Below, piece by piece: positions 7,485 through 15,930 of a DNA stretch of 36,522 bases. Numbering within the stretch: the stretch's first letter is position 1; each line of letters starts with the position of its first letter. The stretch covers positions 1-36,522 of the forward strand of contig CANJCQ010000043.1 of NCBI GenBank assembly GCA_947473355.1, in the 5' to 3' direction. Source of the DNA: Sphingomonadaceae bacterium (GTDB taxonomy: Bacteria; Pseudomonadota; Alphaproteobacteria; Sphingomonadales; Sphingomonadaceae). Under the pieces are notes generated by a model that saw nothing but the letters and a program-made list of their open reading frames with translations, did not search any database and was not told the origin of the DNA. Position numbers and translations under genes: made by a program.

Positions 7485-8725
7485 GTTCAGCCGCTGCCGC
7501 GCCAGAACGCAGCGAATGGGCTGCCAACTGGCCGCTGCTGCTCAGCGCCGTTGTCGGCATCCCTGTGCCAGCAGCGATGTCGCAAATGCTCGGTGTGTTC
7601 ATGGTGCCGCTGGAGCAAGAATTCGGCTGGACACGGACTGAGGCATCGCTTGGCTATTCGATCTCGCTGATGTTGGGTTTCCTCACCTCCCCCTTGATCG
7701 GGCGGCTGGTCGACAAGAACAATGCGCGGTTCCTCGCGCTTCCGGGGATCGTGCTGACCGGCTTCGCGATAGCCGCCTTCTCGCTCGCCACCTCAAGCAT
7801 CGGCGTCTGGATAGCACTGTGGTGCATGGTGTCGTTGGTTGGCGGTCTGATCGGACCTTCTGTCTGGCTGGCAGTGGTTTCCGGAGCATTCGAGAAGAAC
7901 CGCAGCATGGCGATCTCGATAACCCTGTGCGGGATGAGCCTGGCCGGCATGCTGGCGCCGTTATCGGCCCGGCTGATGATCGATGCCTACGGCTGGCGAT
8001 TGGCCTGGGTGGCACTCGGGGTGATCTGGAGCGCACCGGCGCTGATCCTGTCGCTGCTATTCTTCTTTGACCGCCGACCTTCCGCGCGGCCCAAGGCGCA
8101 GCAGCCGGATCAGGCAGGTCCCAAACCGGAATTACGGCGCGTCTTCTTCTCAAGCACTTTCATCCGTCTCGGCCTGGGCTTGGCCACGATTGGTCTGGCC
8201 GGCTCTTCCTTCAGCCTTCACCTGGTTCCGGCGCTGGGCGACAAGGGCATCAATGCCACCACTGTCGCCGTGATTGCCGGCATCCCTGGGCTGATGGGAA
8301 TTGTCGGAAGACTGGCCCTGGGTTCGGCCTTCGACCGGGTGGGACAAGTGCGGGTGACACTTGGCATCATGGCGCTTTATGCGGTGGCATCCTCCATCCT
8401 GGCGCAGCAGAGCGACAGTGTGCCGCTGGCGATAACCGGCTGCATTGTCCTCGGCCTGGCCGGAGGCGGCATGCATGTGTTTGTTGCCTGCGTGGTCACG
8501 CGGCTGTTCCACTCATCGATCTTCGGCGTGGTCTATGGCTCGCTAACCAGCCTGTCGGTGCTCGCCGCCGCCTCCGGGCCGCTGCTCACCAGCCGCGTGC
8601 ACGACGTCGTCGGGTCCTATACCCCGGTATTCTGGAGCGGAATCGTGGCCGCATCCATCGCGGCGCTGTTGCTGATGAAGTTGGTGCCGGTGTCAGCCGA
8701 TGCGCCTTCGGGAGCTTCCTGTTGA
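7481..8725 (+). CDS. MFS transporter (first of a tandem pair)
   Basis: 414-residue inner-membrane major facilitator, with about 12 hydrophobic segments and a cytoplasmic charged loop in the middle (FFFDRRPSARPKAQQPDQ). The loop after helix 2 is SPLIGRLVDKNNAR, the usual MFS GxxxDR-like turn. Start is TTG 7481, overlapping the TGA of the Rieske gene as TTGA. The next in-frame Met lies inside the first transmembrane helix, so the TTG is the sensible choice. Translational coupling to the oxygenase is likely. The protein is closely similar throughout to the next gene (shared SEWAANWPLLLS start, VPLEQEFGW, FEKNRS, SFDRVGQVxVTLG-like block). It probably imports a carboxylate or aglycone substrate or product; the direction and the cargo are inferred. 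Confidence 0.85.
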   Translation: MSSAAAAPERSEWAANWPLLLSAVVGIPVPAAMSQMLGVFMVPLEQEFGWTRTEASLGYSISLMLGFLTSPLIGRLVDKNNARFLALPGIVLTGFAIAAFSLATSSIGVWIALWCMVSLVGGLIGPSVWLAVVSGAFEKNRSMAISITLCGMSLAGMLAPLSARLMIDAYGWRLAWVALGVIWSAPALILSLLFFFDRRPSARPKAQQPDQAGPKPELRRVFFSSTFIRLGLGLATIGLAGSSFSLHLVPALGDKGINATTVAVIAGIPGLMGIVGRLALGSAFDRVGQVRVTLGIMALYAVASSILAQQSDSVPLAITGCIVLGLAGGGMHVFVACVVTRLFHSSIFGVVYGSLTSLSVLAAASGPLLTSRVHDVVGSYTPVFWSGIVAASIAALLLMKLVPVSADAPSGASC

Positions 8726-8747
8726 ATTATTCGAAGGACTGCAACTG

Positions 8748-10004
8748 ATGGCCACTGCTGCCCCCGATACCGCCCCGCGCAGCGAATGGGCGGCCAACTG
8801 GCCGCTGTTGCTCAGCTCTTTTTTCGCCATGCCGATTCCGGCGGCGATGTCTTACTCGCTGGGGCAATTCCTGGTTCCGCTGGAACAGGAATTCGGCTGG
8901 TCACGGTCCGAGGCCTCGATCGGTTTTTCGCTGTCGCTGGTGCTCGGCTTTCTCGCCGGACCGCCGATCGGGCGACTGGTCGACAAGACCAATGCCCGCT
9001 TGCTGGCCCTGCCTGGCATCGTCCTGACTGGCCTCGCCATTGCCGCCCTGTCCTTTGCAACTGCAAGCACGGCATTGTGGATCGACCTGTGGTGCGTGGT
9101 TTCGCTGGTTGGCGTGCTGGTCGGGCCGGTGGTCTGGCTGGCGGTCGTCTCGGCCGCCTTCGAGAAGAACCGCAGCTTCGCGATTGCCCTGACGATGACC
9201 GGCATGAGCATGGCCGCCATGTTCGCGCCGCTGACCGCGCGCTGGTTTATCGATCATTATGGCTGGCGCATGGCCTTCCCGCTGGTCGCGCTGCTCTGGA
9301 CCGGACCGGCCTTCCTGCTGGCGCTGTTCTGCTTCTTCGACCGCCGCCCGGCCGGCCAGTCGAAGCCGGAAAAAGCAGAACAAGCCAAAGACGAGGCCGC
9401 TTTGGCAAAGCCGGACATGCGCCGCGTCTTCCTCTCGGGCACTTTCATCAGGCTCGCCATTGCGATCGCCATTGTCACCACAGCCGCCGCCGGCTTGACC
9501 ATCCACCTGTCTCCGGCGCTGTCGGACAAGGGCATGAGCGGGACTGTGGCAGCAGCCACTGCCGGCCTTATTGGCCTTGCCGCGATCCCTGGCAAGCTCA
9601 CCGTCGGGACGATTTTCGACCGGGTCGGACAAGTGCCAGTAACGCTTGGCCTGATGGCAGTGCTGGCGCTGAGCTGCATTTTGCTCGCACAGCATAGCGC
9701 CAGCGTGCCGCTCGCCATCACCGGGAGCGCCTTGCTCGGTGTCGCCGTCGGCGCGACCAGCGTCACCTTCGCCTGCATCACCGCCCGCCTGTTCGACACG
9801 GCGATCTTTGGCGTGGTCTATGGCACACTCGTCAGCCTGACCGCGCTCGCCGGGGCCGCCGGGCCTTTGCTCATGAGCCTCATCCACGATGCCGCCGGAT
9901 CCTACGCCCCGGCATTCTGGGGCACAATTGGCATTGCGGCGGTGGTGGCGCTGCTGCTGACCCGGCTCGAACCGGTAAGCTCCGCAGACCTGGCCAGCGA
10001 CTGA
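8748..10004 (+). CDS. MFS transporter (second of a tandem pair)
   Basis: 418-residue inner-membrane major facilitator, a paralogue of the preceding gene. Start ATG 8748 has AAGGA about ten bases before it; an in-frame ATG at 8700 lies inside the previous gene and lacks support. Matching landmarks are SEWAANWPLLLS, VPLEQEFGWSRSEASIG, IGRLVDKTNARLLALPG, FEKNRS, the DRRPAGQSKPEKAEQ cytoplasmic loop and FDRVGQVPVTLG. The 22-bp gap after the first copy and the 13-bp gap to the SDR imply one transcript from 6093 to 10842. Divergence is spread along the whole length, which suggests an older duplication kept for different cargo rather than a recent amplification. Confidence 0.87.
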   Translation: MATAAPDTAPRSEWAANWPLLLSSFFAMPIPAAMSYSLGQFLVPLEQEFGWSRSEASIGFSLSLVLGFLAGPPIGRLVDKTNARLLALPGIVLTGLAIAALSFATASTALWIDLWCVVSLVGVLVGPVVWLAVVSAAFEKNRSFAIALTMTGMSMAAMFAPLTARWFIDHYGWRMAFPLVALLWTGPAFLLALFCFFDRRPAGQSKPEKAEQAKDEAALAKPDMRRVFLSGTFIRLAIAIAIVTTAAAGLTIHLSPALSDKGMSGTVAAATAGLIGLAAIPGKLTVGTIFDRVGQVPVTLGLMAVLALSCILLAQHSASVPLAITGSALLGVAVGATSVTFACITARLFDTAIFGVVYGTLVSLTALAGAAGPLLMSLIHDAAGSYAPAFWGTIGIAAVVALLLTRLEPVSSADLASD

Positions 10005-10017
10005 AGGATGTGACGCG

Positions 10018-10842
10018 ATGCCCGCAAAGACCTGGCTGATCACCGGCTGCTCCACCGGCTTTGGCCGTGCCATGGCCGAAGTGCTTCTGGAGCGCGGCGA
10101 CAATGTGGTGGCGACAGCGCGCCGACTGGAGCTGCTTGAGCCGCTCGCCGCCGCCTACCCGGAGAACGCGCTTGCCTTGCGGCTCGATGTTACCCAGCCT
10201 GCCGAAGTGGCCGCAGTCGTCGCCGCGACCCGGGCCATGTTCGGGCAGATCGATGGCCTGGTGAACAATGCCGGGGCGGGCAATTTCGGCCTCATTGAGG
10301 ATGGCACGCTCGAATCCGCGCGGGCGATGATGGAAGTGCATTATTTCGGCGTGATGGAACTGATCAAGGCAGTGCTGCCCCAGATGCACGCGCGCCGATC
10401 GGGGGCGATCATCAATGTCGGATCGGTGGCGGGGCAGATCGGCTTCCCCGGGATCAGCCACTATTGCGCCTCGAAATTCGCGCTGTCGGGCCTCACCGAG
10501 AGCCTTGCAGCGGAAGTGCGCGCGCTGGGGATCAAGGTGGTGCTCGCCGAACTCGGCCCCTTCGCCACCGATTTCACCGCGTCGATGCAGATGACCATGC
10601 CGGGCTCGCCTGACTATGACCTCGCCGCCATGTCAGTCCTTGCAGGAAATTCGCACTGGAGCCCCGGCGCAGACCCGCATGCCGGGGCGAGAGCACTGCT
10701 GGCGGCGCTCGATGATCCGCAACCACCGGTGCGGATCGTGCTGGGACCGGAAGGGCTGGAGGTTGCCGATCTGCACGACGGAAGACGCAGGGCTGCGCGC
10801 GAGAAGTGGCGCGAGACCGGGATGCTGACTGACTACGTTTGA
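10018..10842 (+). CDS. SDR family oxidoreductase
   Basis: 274-residue classical SDR. The cofactor loop is TGCSTGFG (9-16), followed by NNAG (83-86), with catalytic Ser136 (NVGSVAG), Tyr149 and Lys153 (YCASK). The length and the post-Tyr region (GLTESLAAEVRALGIKVVLAELGPF) fit the subgroup often annotated as oxidoreductase or retinol-dehydrogenase-like. ATG 10018 follows GAAGGA. It is last in the Rieske-MFS-MFS-SDR transcription unit and converges with the minus-strand operon ending at 10858. It probably oxidises or reduces an intermediate made by the oxygenase; the substrate is unknown. Confidence 0.87.
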   Translation: MPAKTWLITGCSTGFGRAMAEVLLERGDNVVATARRLELLEPLAAAYPENALALRLDVTQPAEVAAVVAATRAMFGQIDGLVNNAGAGNFGLIEDGTLESARAMMEVHYFGVMELIKAVLPQMHARRSGAIINVGSVAGQIGFPGISHYCASKFALSGLTESLAAEVRALGIKVVLAELGPFATDFTASMQMTMPGSPDYDLAAMSVLAGNSHWSPGADPHAGARALLAALDDPQPPVRIVLGPEGLEVADLHDGRRRAAREKWRETGMLTDYV

Positions 10843-10857
10843 GGCGCTAAGCGGACG

Positions 10858-12027
10858 TCAAACAAACCGCACTCCCGGATAGTCGCCGATGATGATGCTT
10901 TCCATATCGCCGTAGCCGGAATTCCCGCCCTCGCTGATCCGCACCGGGCGGTCGCGGATTTGCCAGCGGTAGTTCTCACTGGTCTTCTCGGGATTGTTGA
11001 CATCATCGACGCATTCGCCGTCGAGGAATTGCTCGCCCTTGAAGCTGCCGTGGATCTGGCCCTTCCAGGCGCCATACATGCCGGGCAGCAGGCGGAAGCC
11101 CATTTCGGGATTGATCGCTTCGATTTCGAACACACGTTCGGTGACTTCCTTGCCCTTGCCCGCCAGGATGGCAGTGACGCGGCCGCGCATGGTGCCCTTG
11201 TCGGACGCGCGATAGTCGATCTCGGGATAGAGATGCAGGATCGGGGTCTGGGTGCCGTCGCTTTCGTTGATATAACCGCTGAAGAAATCGAGCTTACCCT
11301 GCCCGCCGAAATCGCGGAAATAATAGGCGAGATCGTAGCTGGTGCCATCGGGACGGTCGATCTTGGAGACCAGCCAGTTGAAGTGATAGCCTGATCCGCT
11401 CTTGTCGCTGCTGGTCGCACCGACGCTGGCCGGAACCAGATCGGTCGGATCGAGCCCGACATGTTCGCGCACGCCCCATGAGCGATCACGGAAACCATAC
11501 CATTCGTCGGGGTTCACTTCGTGCCGTGTCCCCTCGATCTCGATCCAGCCAGATACCGTGCCGGGCTGATGAAAGCGAATGACATCGGAGGCCGTGCGCC
11601 CGGTGTGGACCACGACATCGCGGTTTTCGAAGAAGGCCGGCATGGTGGCGTGGAAGGTCAGCTCAAAACGCAGCGGCTGGGCATCGTTTTCGGCGAGCGT
11701 GATGCGGATTGCCTGCATCGGTTCGATCACTTCATACTTCAGCGGGCCGACTTCCATGTCGTCGAAGCGCGGGCTGAGCACCCGGCTGGCGCGGACGGTG
11801 CGCTGCTGGGTGCCGATCTGCACCCCGGCGAAACCATCGAGAACGTCGCGGTTAGCATATTTGCCGAGGCCGAAGCTTGCCTGCAGCTGGCCATCCTTGC
11901 GCATCAGCGCGAACCAGGCCTTCTCGGTCCAGGCCCGGTCTGGCGTGGCGACAGCAGCGTGGGTGTTGACGATCTGGTGGTTGAACCATTCGTCGGCATT
12001 GGTCAGCGGGGCGATGGAGGGGATCAT
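10858..12027 (-). CDS. CrtC/AttH-like lipocalin-fold protein, unknown function
   Basis: 389-residue soluble protein without signal peptide or membrane segments. The segment DEWYGFRDRSWGVREH, a Trp/Tyr-rich turn, together with the beta-rich pattern (SGWIEIEGTRHEV) recalls hydroxyneurosporene-synthase (CrtC)/AttH-type and DUF7064-type proteins. These occur beside acyl-CoA genes in sphingomonads and actinobacteria. Start: ATG 12027 has AAGGA eight bases upstream; a longer frame to 12060 would overlap the preceding kinase gene. It lies 16 bp after the kinase stop and is the last gene of the operon. Its role is unknown; hydration, isomerisation or binding of a hydrophobic CoA ester are possibilities. 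The family call is from memory of motif style and is moderate. Confidence 0.6.
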   Translation of the reverse strand: MIPSIAPLTNADEWFNHQIVNTHAAVATPDRAWTEKAWFALMRKDGQLQASFGLGKYANRDVLDGFAGVQIGTQQRTVRASRVLSPRFDDMEVGPLKYEVIEPMQAIRITLAENDAQPLRFELTFHATMPAFFENRDVVVHTGRTASDVIRFHQPGTVSGWIEIEGTRHEVNPDEWYGFRDRSWGVREHVGLDPTDLVPASVGATSSDKSGSGYHFNWLVSKIDRPDGTSYDLAYYFRDFGGQGKLDFFSGYINESDGTQTPILHLYPEIDYRASDKGTMRGRVTAILAGKGKEVTERVFEIEAINPEMGFRLLPGMYGAWKGQIHGSFKGEQFLDGECVDDVNNPEKTSENYRWQIRDRPVRISEGGNSGYGDMESIIIGDYPGVRFV

Positions 12028-12043
12028 ATCAGTCCTTTCAGCC

Positions 12044-13027
12044 TCAGAACCCGCCGCCATCGAGCATGGCTCGCATGACGCCGAGGTAATATTCGCGGTT
12101 TTTCATGAAGTAGGCGAGCTTGGGGTCCTGGCTGCGCCCGGTGACATACATGTTGGTGCCCTCGGCGATGATCGCACTGATCTTTCCGATCTGCGCGATC
12201 TCGTGCCACTCCACGCCCTCGGCGGAACGACCGGAAGCCTGAGTCCACAGCGCAATCACCTCATCGCGCCTCAGCATCCCCGGCTGGCGGGCTGGTGTGG
12301 TGGCACCATGGAACTGGCTCTCGAAAGTGTAGAGCAAATAGCCAAGGTCAGCGAGTGGCTCGCCGTTGAGCGCCATTTCCCAATCGAGCACAGCGCTGAT
12401 CTCGCCCTCGTACCACATCAGGTTGGAGAGCTTGGTATCGCCGTGGACAATTGCCGGAGGGCCACTGCGCGGCGCGGGTTTTGTGAGCAGGCGGTCAAAG
12501 AGTTCGACCAGTTCGGGGCAGTCTGCTGCCTTGCCGAAAGCCTGCCAGACACTGGCATCATCTTCGGGCGAAACGGGATCGCCGAGAAAGGGCAACGGCG
12601 CCAGTTTTGCGAGGCCAGCGAAGGCTGAAACCCAATCGCGGCAATAGCGATTACGCTCCGCATCGCTCGCCACGGTGAACCAGTCCTGCAAACTGGTATC
12701 GTGAATTGCCTCGCCGGGCAGGCGCTCCATCGCGAAGAACGGCGCGCCCAGCAGCGCCGGGTCCTCTGACACATAAGCAATGCCCGGCACTTTCGGGCCG
12801 CCGGGAACCTGCCCCAACTCCTGATATATCCGCGCCTGAGCGATGACATCATGCCCGTCGAGCATGGCGCCGGCCGAGGGCGGCAGGCGCAGGATCAGGT
12901 CAGCGCCTTCGATCAGGTAGGTATCGTTGGAAAAGCCAGTGGTGAGCGGGACGACCGCAGTGATACGATCCCCGCCCGGCAGCACGCCGCGCAGCAATTC
13001 CTGCATCGCGGATACGTCCGGTCTCAT
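12044..13027 (-). CDS. APH-family kinase, ACAD10/LvaA-like
   Basis: 327-residue aminoglycoside-phosphotransferase-fold kinase. The N-lobe has the PLTTGFSNDTYLI loop. The catalytic loop is VHGDTKLSNLMW, with Asp197 and Asn202, and the metal-binding motif is LDWE with Asp215, so the active site looks intact. The ATG at 13027 overlaps the TGA of the upstream acyl-CoA synthetase gene (ATGA), showing tight coupling. In this setting, next to a ligase and an acyl-CoA dehydrogenase, it resembles the kinase domain of ACAD10/11 and LvaA of levulinate catabolism. Those phosphorylate 4-hydroxyacyl-CoA so that the phosphate can be eliminated. Antibiotic resistance is unlikely. The 4-hydroxyacyl-CoA role is inferred from neighbours. 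Confidence 0.82.
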   Translation of the reverse strand: MRPDVSAMQELLRGVLPGGDRITAVVPLTTGFSNDTYLIEGADLILRLPPSAGAMLDGHDVIAQARIYQELGQVPGGPKVPGIAYVSEDPALLGAPFFAMERLPGEAIHDTSLQDWFTVASDAERNRYCRDWVSAFAGLAKLAPLPFLGDPVSPEDDASVWQAFGKAADCPELVELFDRLLTKPAPRSGPPAIVHGDTKLSNLMWYEGEISAVLDWEMALNGEPLADLGYLLYTFESQFHGATTPARQPGMLRRDEVIALWTQASGRSAEGVEWHEIAQIGKISAIIAEGTNMYVTGRSQDPKLAYFMKNREYYLGVMRAMLDGGGF

Positions 13028-14571
13028 GCCGCGTACTTCACCCGCAGCGCCTTCTTGTCGGGCTTGCCGATGGCAGTGACGGGAATGGCGTCGATGAATT
13101 CGACAGATTTCGGAGCCTGCACCGCGCCCTTGCGCGCGCGTACGGCGGCGATGATCTGCTCGGCAGTGATCGTCGCGCCCGGCTCCAGCACCACCACGGC
13201 CTTGACCGTTTCACCCCATTTGGGATCGGGCACGCCGATCACCGCGGCCTGGCGCACGCCTTCCTGTTCAACGATCACGTCCTCGACCTCGCGGGCATAG
13301 ACGTTGAAGCCGCCGGTGATGATCATGTCCTTCTTGCGATCAACGATGCGCAGAAAGCCATCCGCGCTGCGAATTGCAACGTCGCCGGTGTGCAGCCAGT
13401 CGCCGTGGAAGGCCTCGGCGGTTTCCTGTGGCTTGTTGAGATAACCCGCCATCAGCAGTGGCCCGCGCACGCAGATTTCGCCCGGCGTGCCATCTGGAAC
13501 CTCGTTCATGTCATCGTCCATCAGTGCGACGCGGACCATCGAGGTCGGGCGGCCGCAGCTGGCGAGGCGTTCGAGGTTGTCGGGATCGTGCTCATCGCGG
13601 CGCATCACGGTAACCGACATCGGCGCTTCGGCCTGGCCATAGAACTGGAAGAAGATCTTGCCGAACTTGCCAATGGCATCGCGCAAGCGCTGCGCCGGGA
13701 AGGACGAGGCACCGTAGAAGATCACTTCGAGGCTGGACAAATCGAACTCGCCGAAGCGCGGGTGGTCCATCATGGCGATGACCATGGTCGGCACCATCAG
13801 CACCGAAGTGATCTTGTATTGCTCGATCATCTGCATGGCTGCGACGACTTCGAAGGCAGGCATGACCACCATGTAGCCGCCCTTGAGCAGGATTGAGGTC
13901 AGCACCGCCGCGCCCGAATGACTGAGCGGGGCGCAGATCAGGTGGCGGATTTCATCGGGCCATTCCCATTCCATCTGCTGGATCAGGGCCGAAGTGAAGG
14001 CCGATTGCTGCGAGCACATGATGCCCTTGGGCTTGCCAGTGGTGCCACCCGAATAGGCGATGCGGAACACATCATCCGGCTTCGAAGGTTTCGTCGCCAA
14101 GGGCTTGGGTTCAAAGGCCATACTGGCCTTGACGATGTCCTGCCCGGTCTCTCCATTGCCCATGGCGAGGAAATTGGTCAGCTGCGGCGCGCGCTCTTTC
14201 AGCTGCTTTGCCACGCCCTCATAAAGATCGGCGTCATAGACCAGCGTATCGATATTGGCGTCTTCGATAACATAGAGATAGTCCTCGACCGCGCCCATCG
14301 GGTGCAGCGTGGTCAGCACCACCTCAGCGAGGCCAAGACCGCTGTTGGCATAGATCACTTCGACCCGGTTCTTGGCGAGAATGGCCGCGCGGGCGGGCTT
14401 GGGATCAAGGCTTTCGATGAGCTGCTGAAACCGGCTGATATTGTCGCGCATTTCGCGCGCGGTGATCACTTGCCCGGTGTCGGAAATCAGCACAGTGCGA
14501 TCGAGATCGCGCGACAGCGCGTGGACTGTCATGTCAGCGCTGGTGATGTGCTGGTGCAGCAGGGTACTCAT
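13024..14571 (-). CDS. AMP-forming acyl-CoA synthetase
   Basis: 515-residue ANL-superfamily ligase that would activate a carboxylic acid to its CoA ester with ATP. The P-loop is YSGGTTGKPKG (173-183), followed by YGQAEAPMS (A5-like), the TGD hinge region (WLHTGDVAIR), DRKKDMIITGGFNVY, and the C-terminal catalytic-lysine region PVTAIGKPDKKALR. Start ATG 14571 lies four bases after the stop of the acyl-CoA dehydrogenase, with GGGAG about ten bases upstream inside that gene's end. A longer frame would run through the dehydrogenase coding sequence and is rejected. It is the second gene of a four-gene operon. The acid substrate is unknown; medium-chain, alicyclic or aromatic acids are all possible. 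Confidence 0.88.
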   Translation of the reverse strand: MSTLLHQHITSADMTVHALSRDLDRTVLISDTGQVITAREMRDNISRFQQLIESLDPKPARAAILAKNRVEVIYANSGLGLAEVVLTTLHPMGAVEDYLYVIEDANIDTLVYDADLYEGVAKQLKERAPQLTNFLAMGNGETGQDIVKASMAFEPKPLATKPSKPDDVFRIAYSGGTTGKPKGIMCSQQSAFTSALIQQMEWEWPDEIRHLICAPLSHSGAAVLTSILLKGGYMVVMPAFEVVAAMQMIEQYKITSVLMVPTMVIAMMDHPRFGEFDLSSLEVIFYGASSFPAQRLRDAIGKFGKIFFQFYGQAEAPMSVTVMRRDEHDPDNLERLASCGRPTSMVRVALMDDDMNEVPDGTPGEICVRGPLLMAGYLNKPQETAEAFHGDWLHTGDVAIRSADGFLRIVDRKKDMIITGGFNVYAREVEDVIVEQEGVRQAAVIGVPDPKWGETVKAVVVLEPGATITAEQIIAAVRARKGAVQAPKSVEFIDAIPVTAIGKPDKKALRVKYAA

Positions 14572-14575
14572 GATC

Positions 14576-15751
14576 CTATCTCCCGACCGATTCCGGCGCC
14601 ACCAGCGAGCCGACCCCGTGGAACAGCTGGTTGGCGATGATCGCATAGTGGATTTCGGACGAGCCTTCGGCAATGCATTTCGCCTTGGCATCACGCATGT
14701 AGCGGTTGACGCCCGTCACATCCATGATCCCGCTCGCACCCCACAGATTCAAGAGCTTGGAGCAGATTTCGAAGGCAGTTTCACCGATCCAGGCCTTGCA
14801 GACATTGCCCATCACCGGATCGAGCGCGCCGCGATCGAAGGCAGCGGCGTTCGAATAGAGCAGCGCACGCATAGCCGTCAGCTTAGCATGGCTCTCGGCC
14901 ATCCAGTAGGCGATAGGCTGGAGCTCGGACATGCCCTTACCATAGAGGCGGCGTTCCTTGACCTGTTCCAGCGTCTTGTCGAACATGCCCTGGGCGCAGC
15001 CGAGCGAAGTGGCGGCGTGGCTGAGCACATTGGCGGTGTTGGCTGCTCGGTGCATCACCCCGCCGTTGAGCACGTCGCCGAGAATGCCATCGGCCTCGAT
15101 GCGAACATTGTTGAAGCTGATCGGCCCGGTGTTGGTGCCGCGCCAGCCGAGCTTGTGCTCATAGGGCAACACCTGCATGCCCTCGGCTTCCTGCTCGACG
15201 ATGATGCAGCCATAGCCTTCCTTGCCCTCATGGTTCCTGGTCTTGCACATCACGAGATAGGTCTTGGCGCTGGCCTGGGTGCAGAACAACTTGGCGCCAT
15301 CGAGCCGGTAGCCATTCCCTTCGGGTTCCAGCCTGGTGAGGTGCGCGGAAATATTGGCAGCGCCGGCCGGTTCGCTCTGCGAATAGGCGATCAGGCGTTC
15401 GCCGCTGGCGGACTTTGGCAGGATGCGGCGCTTCTGTTCTTCGGTGCCGAGGATTTCGACGGTCTTGGGACACAGCACCATCTGCACCGTCAGCGCGCCT
15501 GCAAAGGCAGGGCTGGCCTTGGCGATTTCCTCGGCGACAAGGCAAACTGAGACGATATCGCAGCCTGCACCGCCGTATTCGGGCGAAATATAGAGGCCGA
15601 ACAGCCCGAATTCCGCCGCCTTTGCAATCAAACTGTCAGGCGTGCGTTCCTCGCGGTCAATCTGTACCGCAAGCGGTTCGACTTCCTTACGGGCAAAGGT
15701 TGCCGCCATGTCGCGCAGCGCGCGCTGGTCGTCGTTCAGCCAATCGAGCAT
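14576..15751 (-). CDS. Acyl-CoA dehydrogenase
   Basis: 391-residue FAD-dependent acyl-CoA dehydrogenase. It has an N-terminal helical domain (MLDWLNDDQRALRDMAATFA), YISPEYGGAG, the beta-domain signature AYSQSEPAGAANIS, and the C-terminal helical domain. Glu362 in AEGSSEIH sits where MCAD-type enzymes carry the catalytic base, so a standard active site is expected. It is the first gene of the operon dehydrogenase-ligase-kinase-CrtC-like; spacings are four, minus four and sixteen bases. The 179-bp upstream gap holds a REP-like inverted repeat. Together with the kinase it may act on a 4-phospho- or 4-hydroxyacyl-CoA as in ACAD10/11, or simply form a 2,3-enoyl-CoA. Confidence 0.88.
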   Translation of the reverse strand: MLDWLNDDQRALRDMAATFARKEVEPLAVQIDREERTPDSLIAKAAEFGLFGLYISPEYGGAGCDIVSVCLVAEEIAKASPAFAGALTVQMVLCPKTVEILGTEEQKRRILPKSASGERLIAYSQSEPAGAANISAHLTRLEPEGNGYRLDGAKLFCTQASAKTYLVMCKTRNHEGKEGYGCIIVEQEAEGMQVLPYEHKLGWRGTNTGPISFNNVRIEADGILGDVLNGGVMHRAANTANVLSHAATSLGCAQGMFDKTLEQVKERRLYGKGMSELQPIAYWMAESHAKLTAMRALLYSNAAAFDRGALDPVMGNVCKAWIGETAFEICSKLLNLWGASGIMDVTGVNRYMRDAKAKCIAEGSSEIHYAIIANQLFHGVGSLVAPESVGR

Positions 15752-15807
15752 CGTTCTTCTCCCAATCTTCAGTTCCGCAGGGAGCCCTTCCCACCAAACC
15801 GTCTACC

Positions 15808-15888
15808 CTGAGCTTGTCGAAGGGCTGTTCTTGTTCTTGAGGCCGGGAGATGCGGCCCGAAGTAAGGACAGTGCTTCGACAAGCTCAG
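15808..15888. repeat. REP-like inverted repeat (element A)
   Basis: CTGAGCTTGTCGAAG (15808-15822) recurs inverted as CTTCGACAAGCTCAG (15874-15888), perfect 15-bp arms around a 51-nt spacer. The left unit CCCTGAGCTTGTCGAAGGG has its own small dyad. I recall sequences of this type as frequent intergenic repeats in sphingomonad genomes. It lies between the OYE-like gene (ending 15931) and the dehydrogenase start (15751), both minus strand, and resembles element C at 28089. Confidence 0.75.
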
Positions 15889-15930
15889 CATAAGCGGGGT
15901 TGGGGTTAGTATCCTAGCATATCGTCTGCT

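Noticed and set aside
11579..12628. 349-codon plus-strand open frame
   Set aside because: Spans antisense to two minus-strand genes with family motifs and has no ribosome site or domain.
12044..13027. Aminoglycoside resistance gene
   Set aside because: The fold is APH, but its overlap with a CoA ligase gene and nearby dehydrogenase point to an acyl-CoA pathway kinase.
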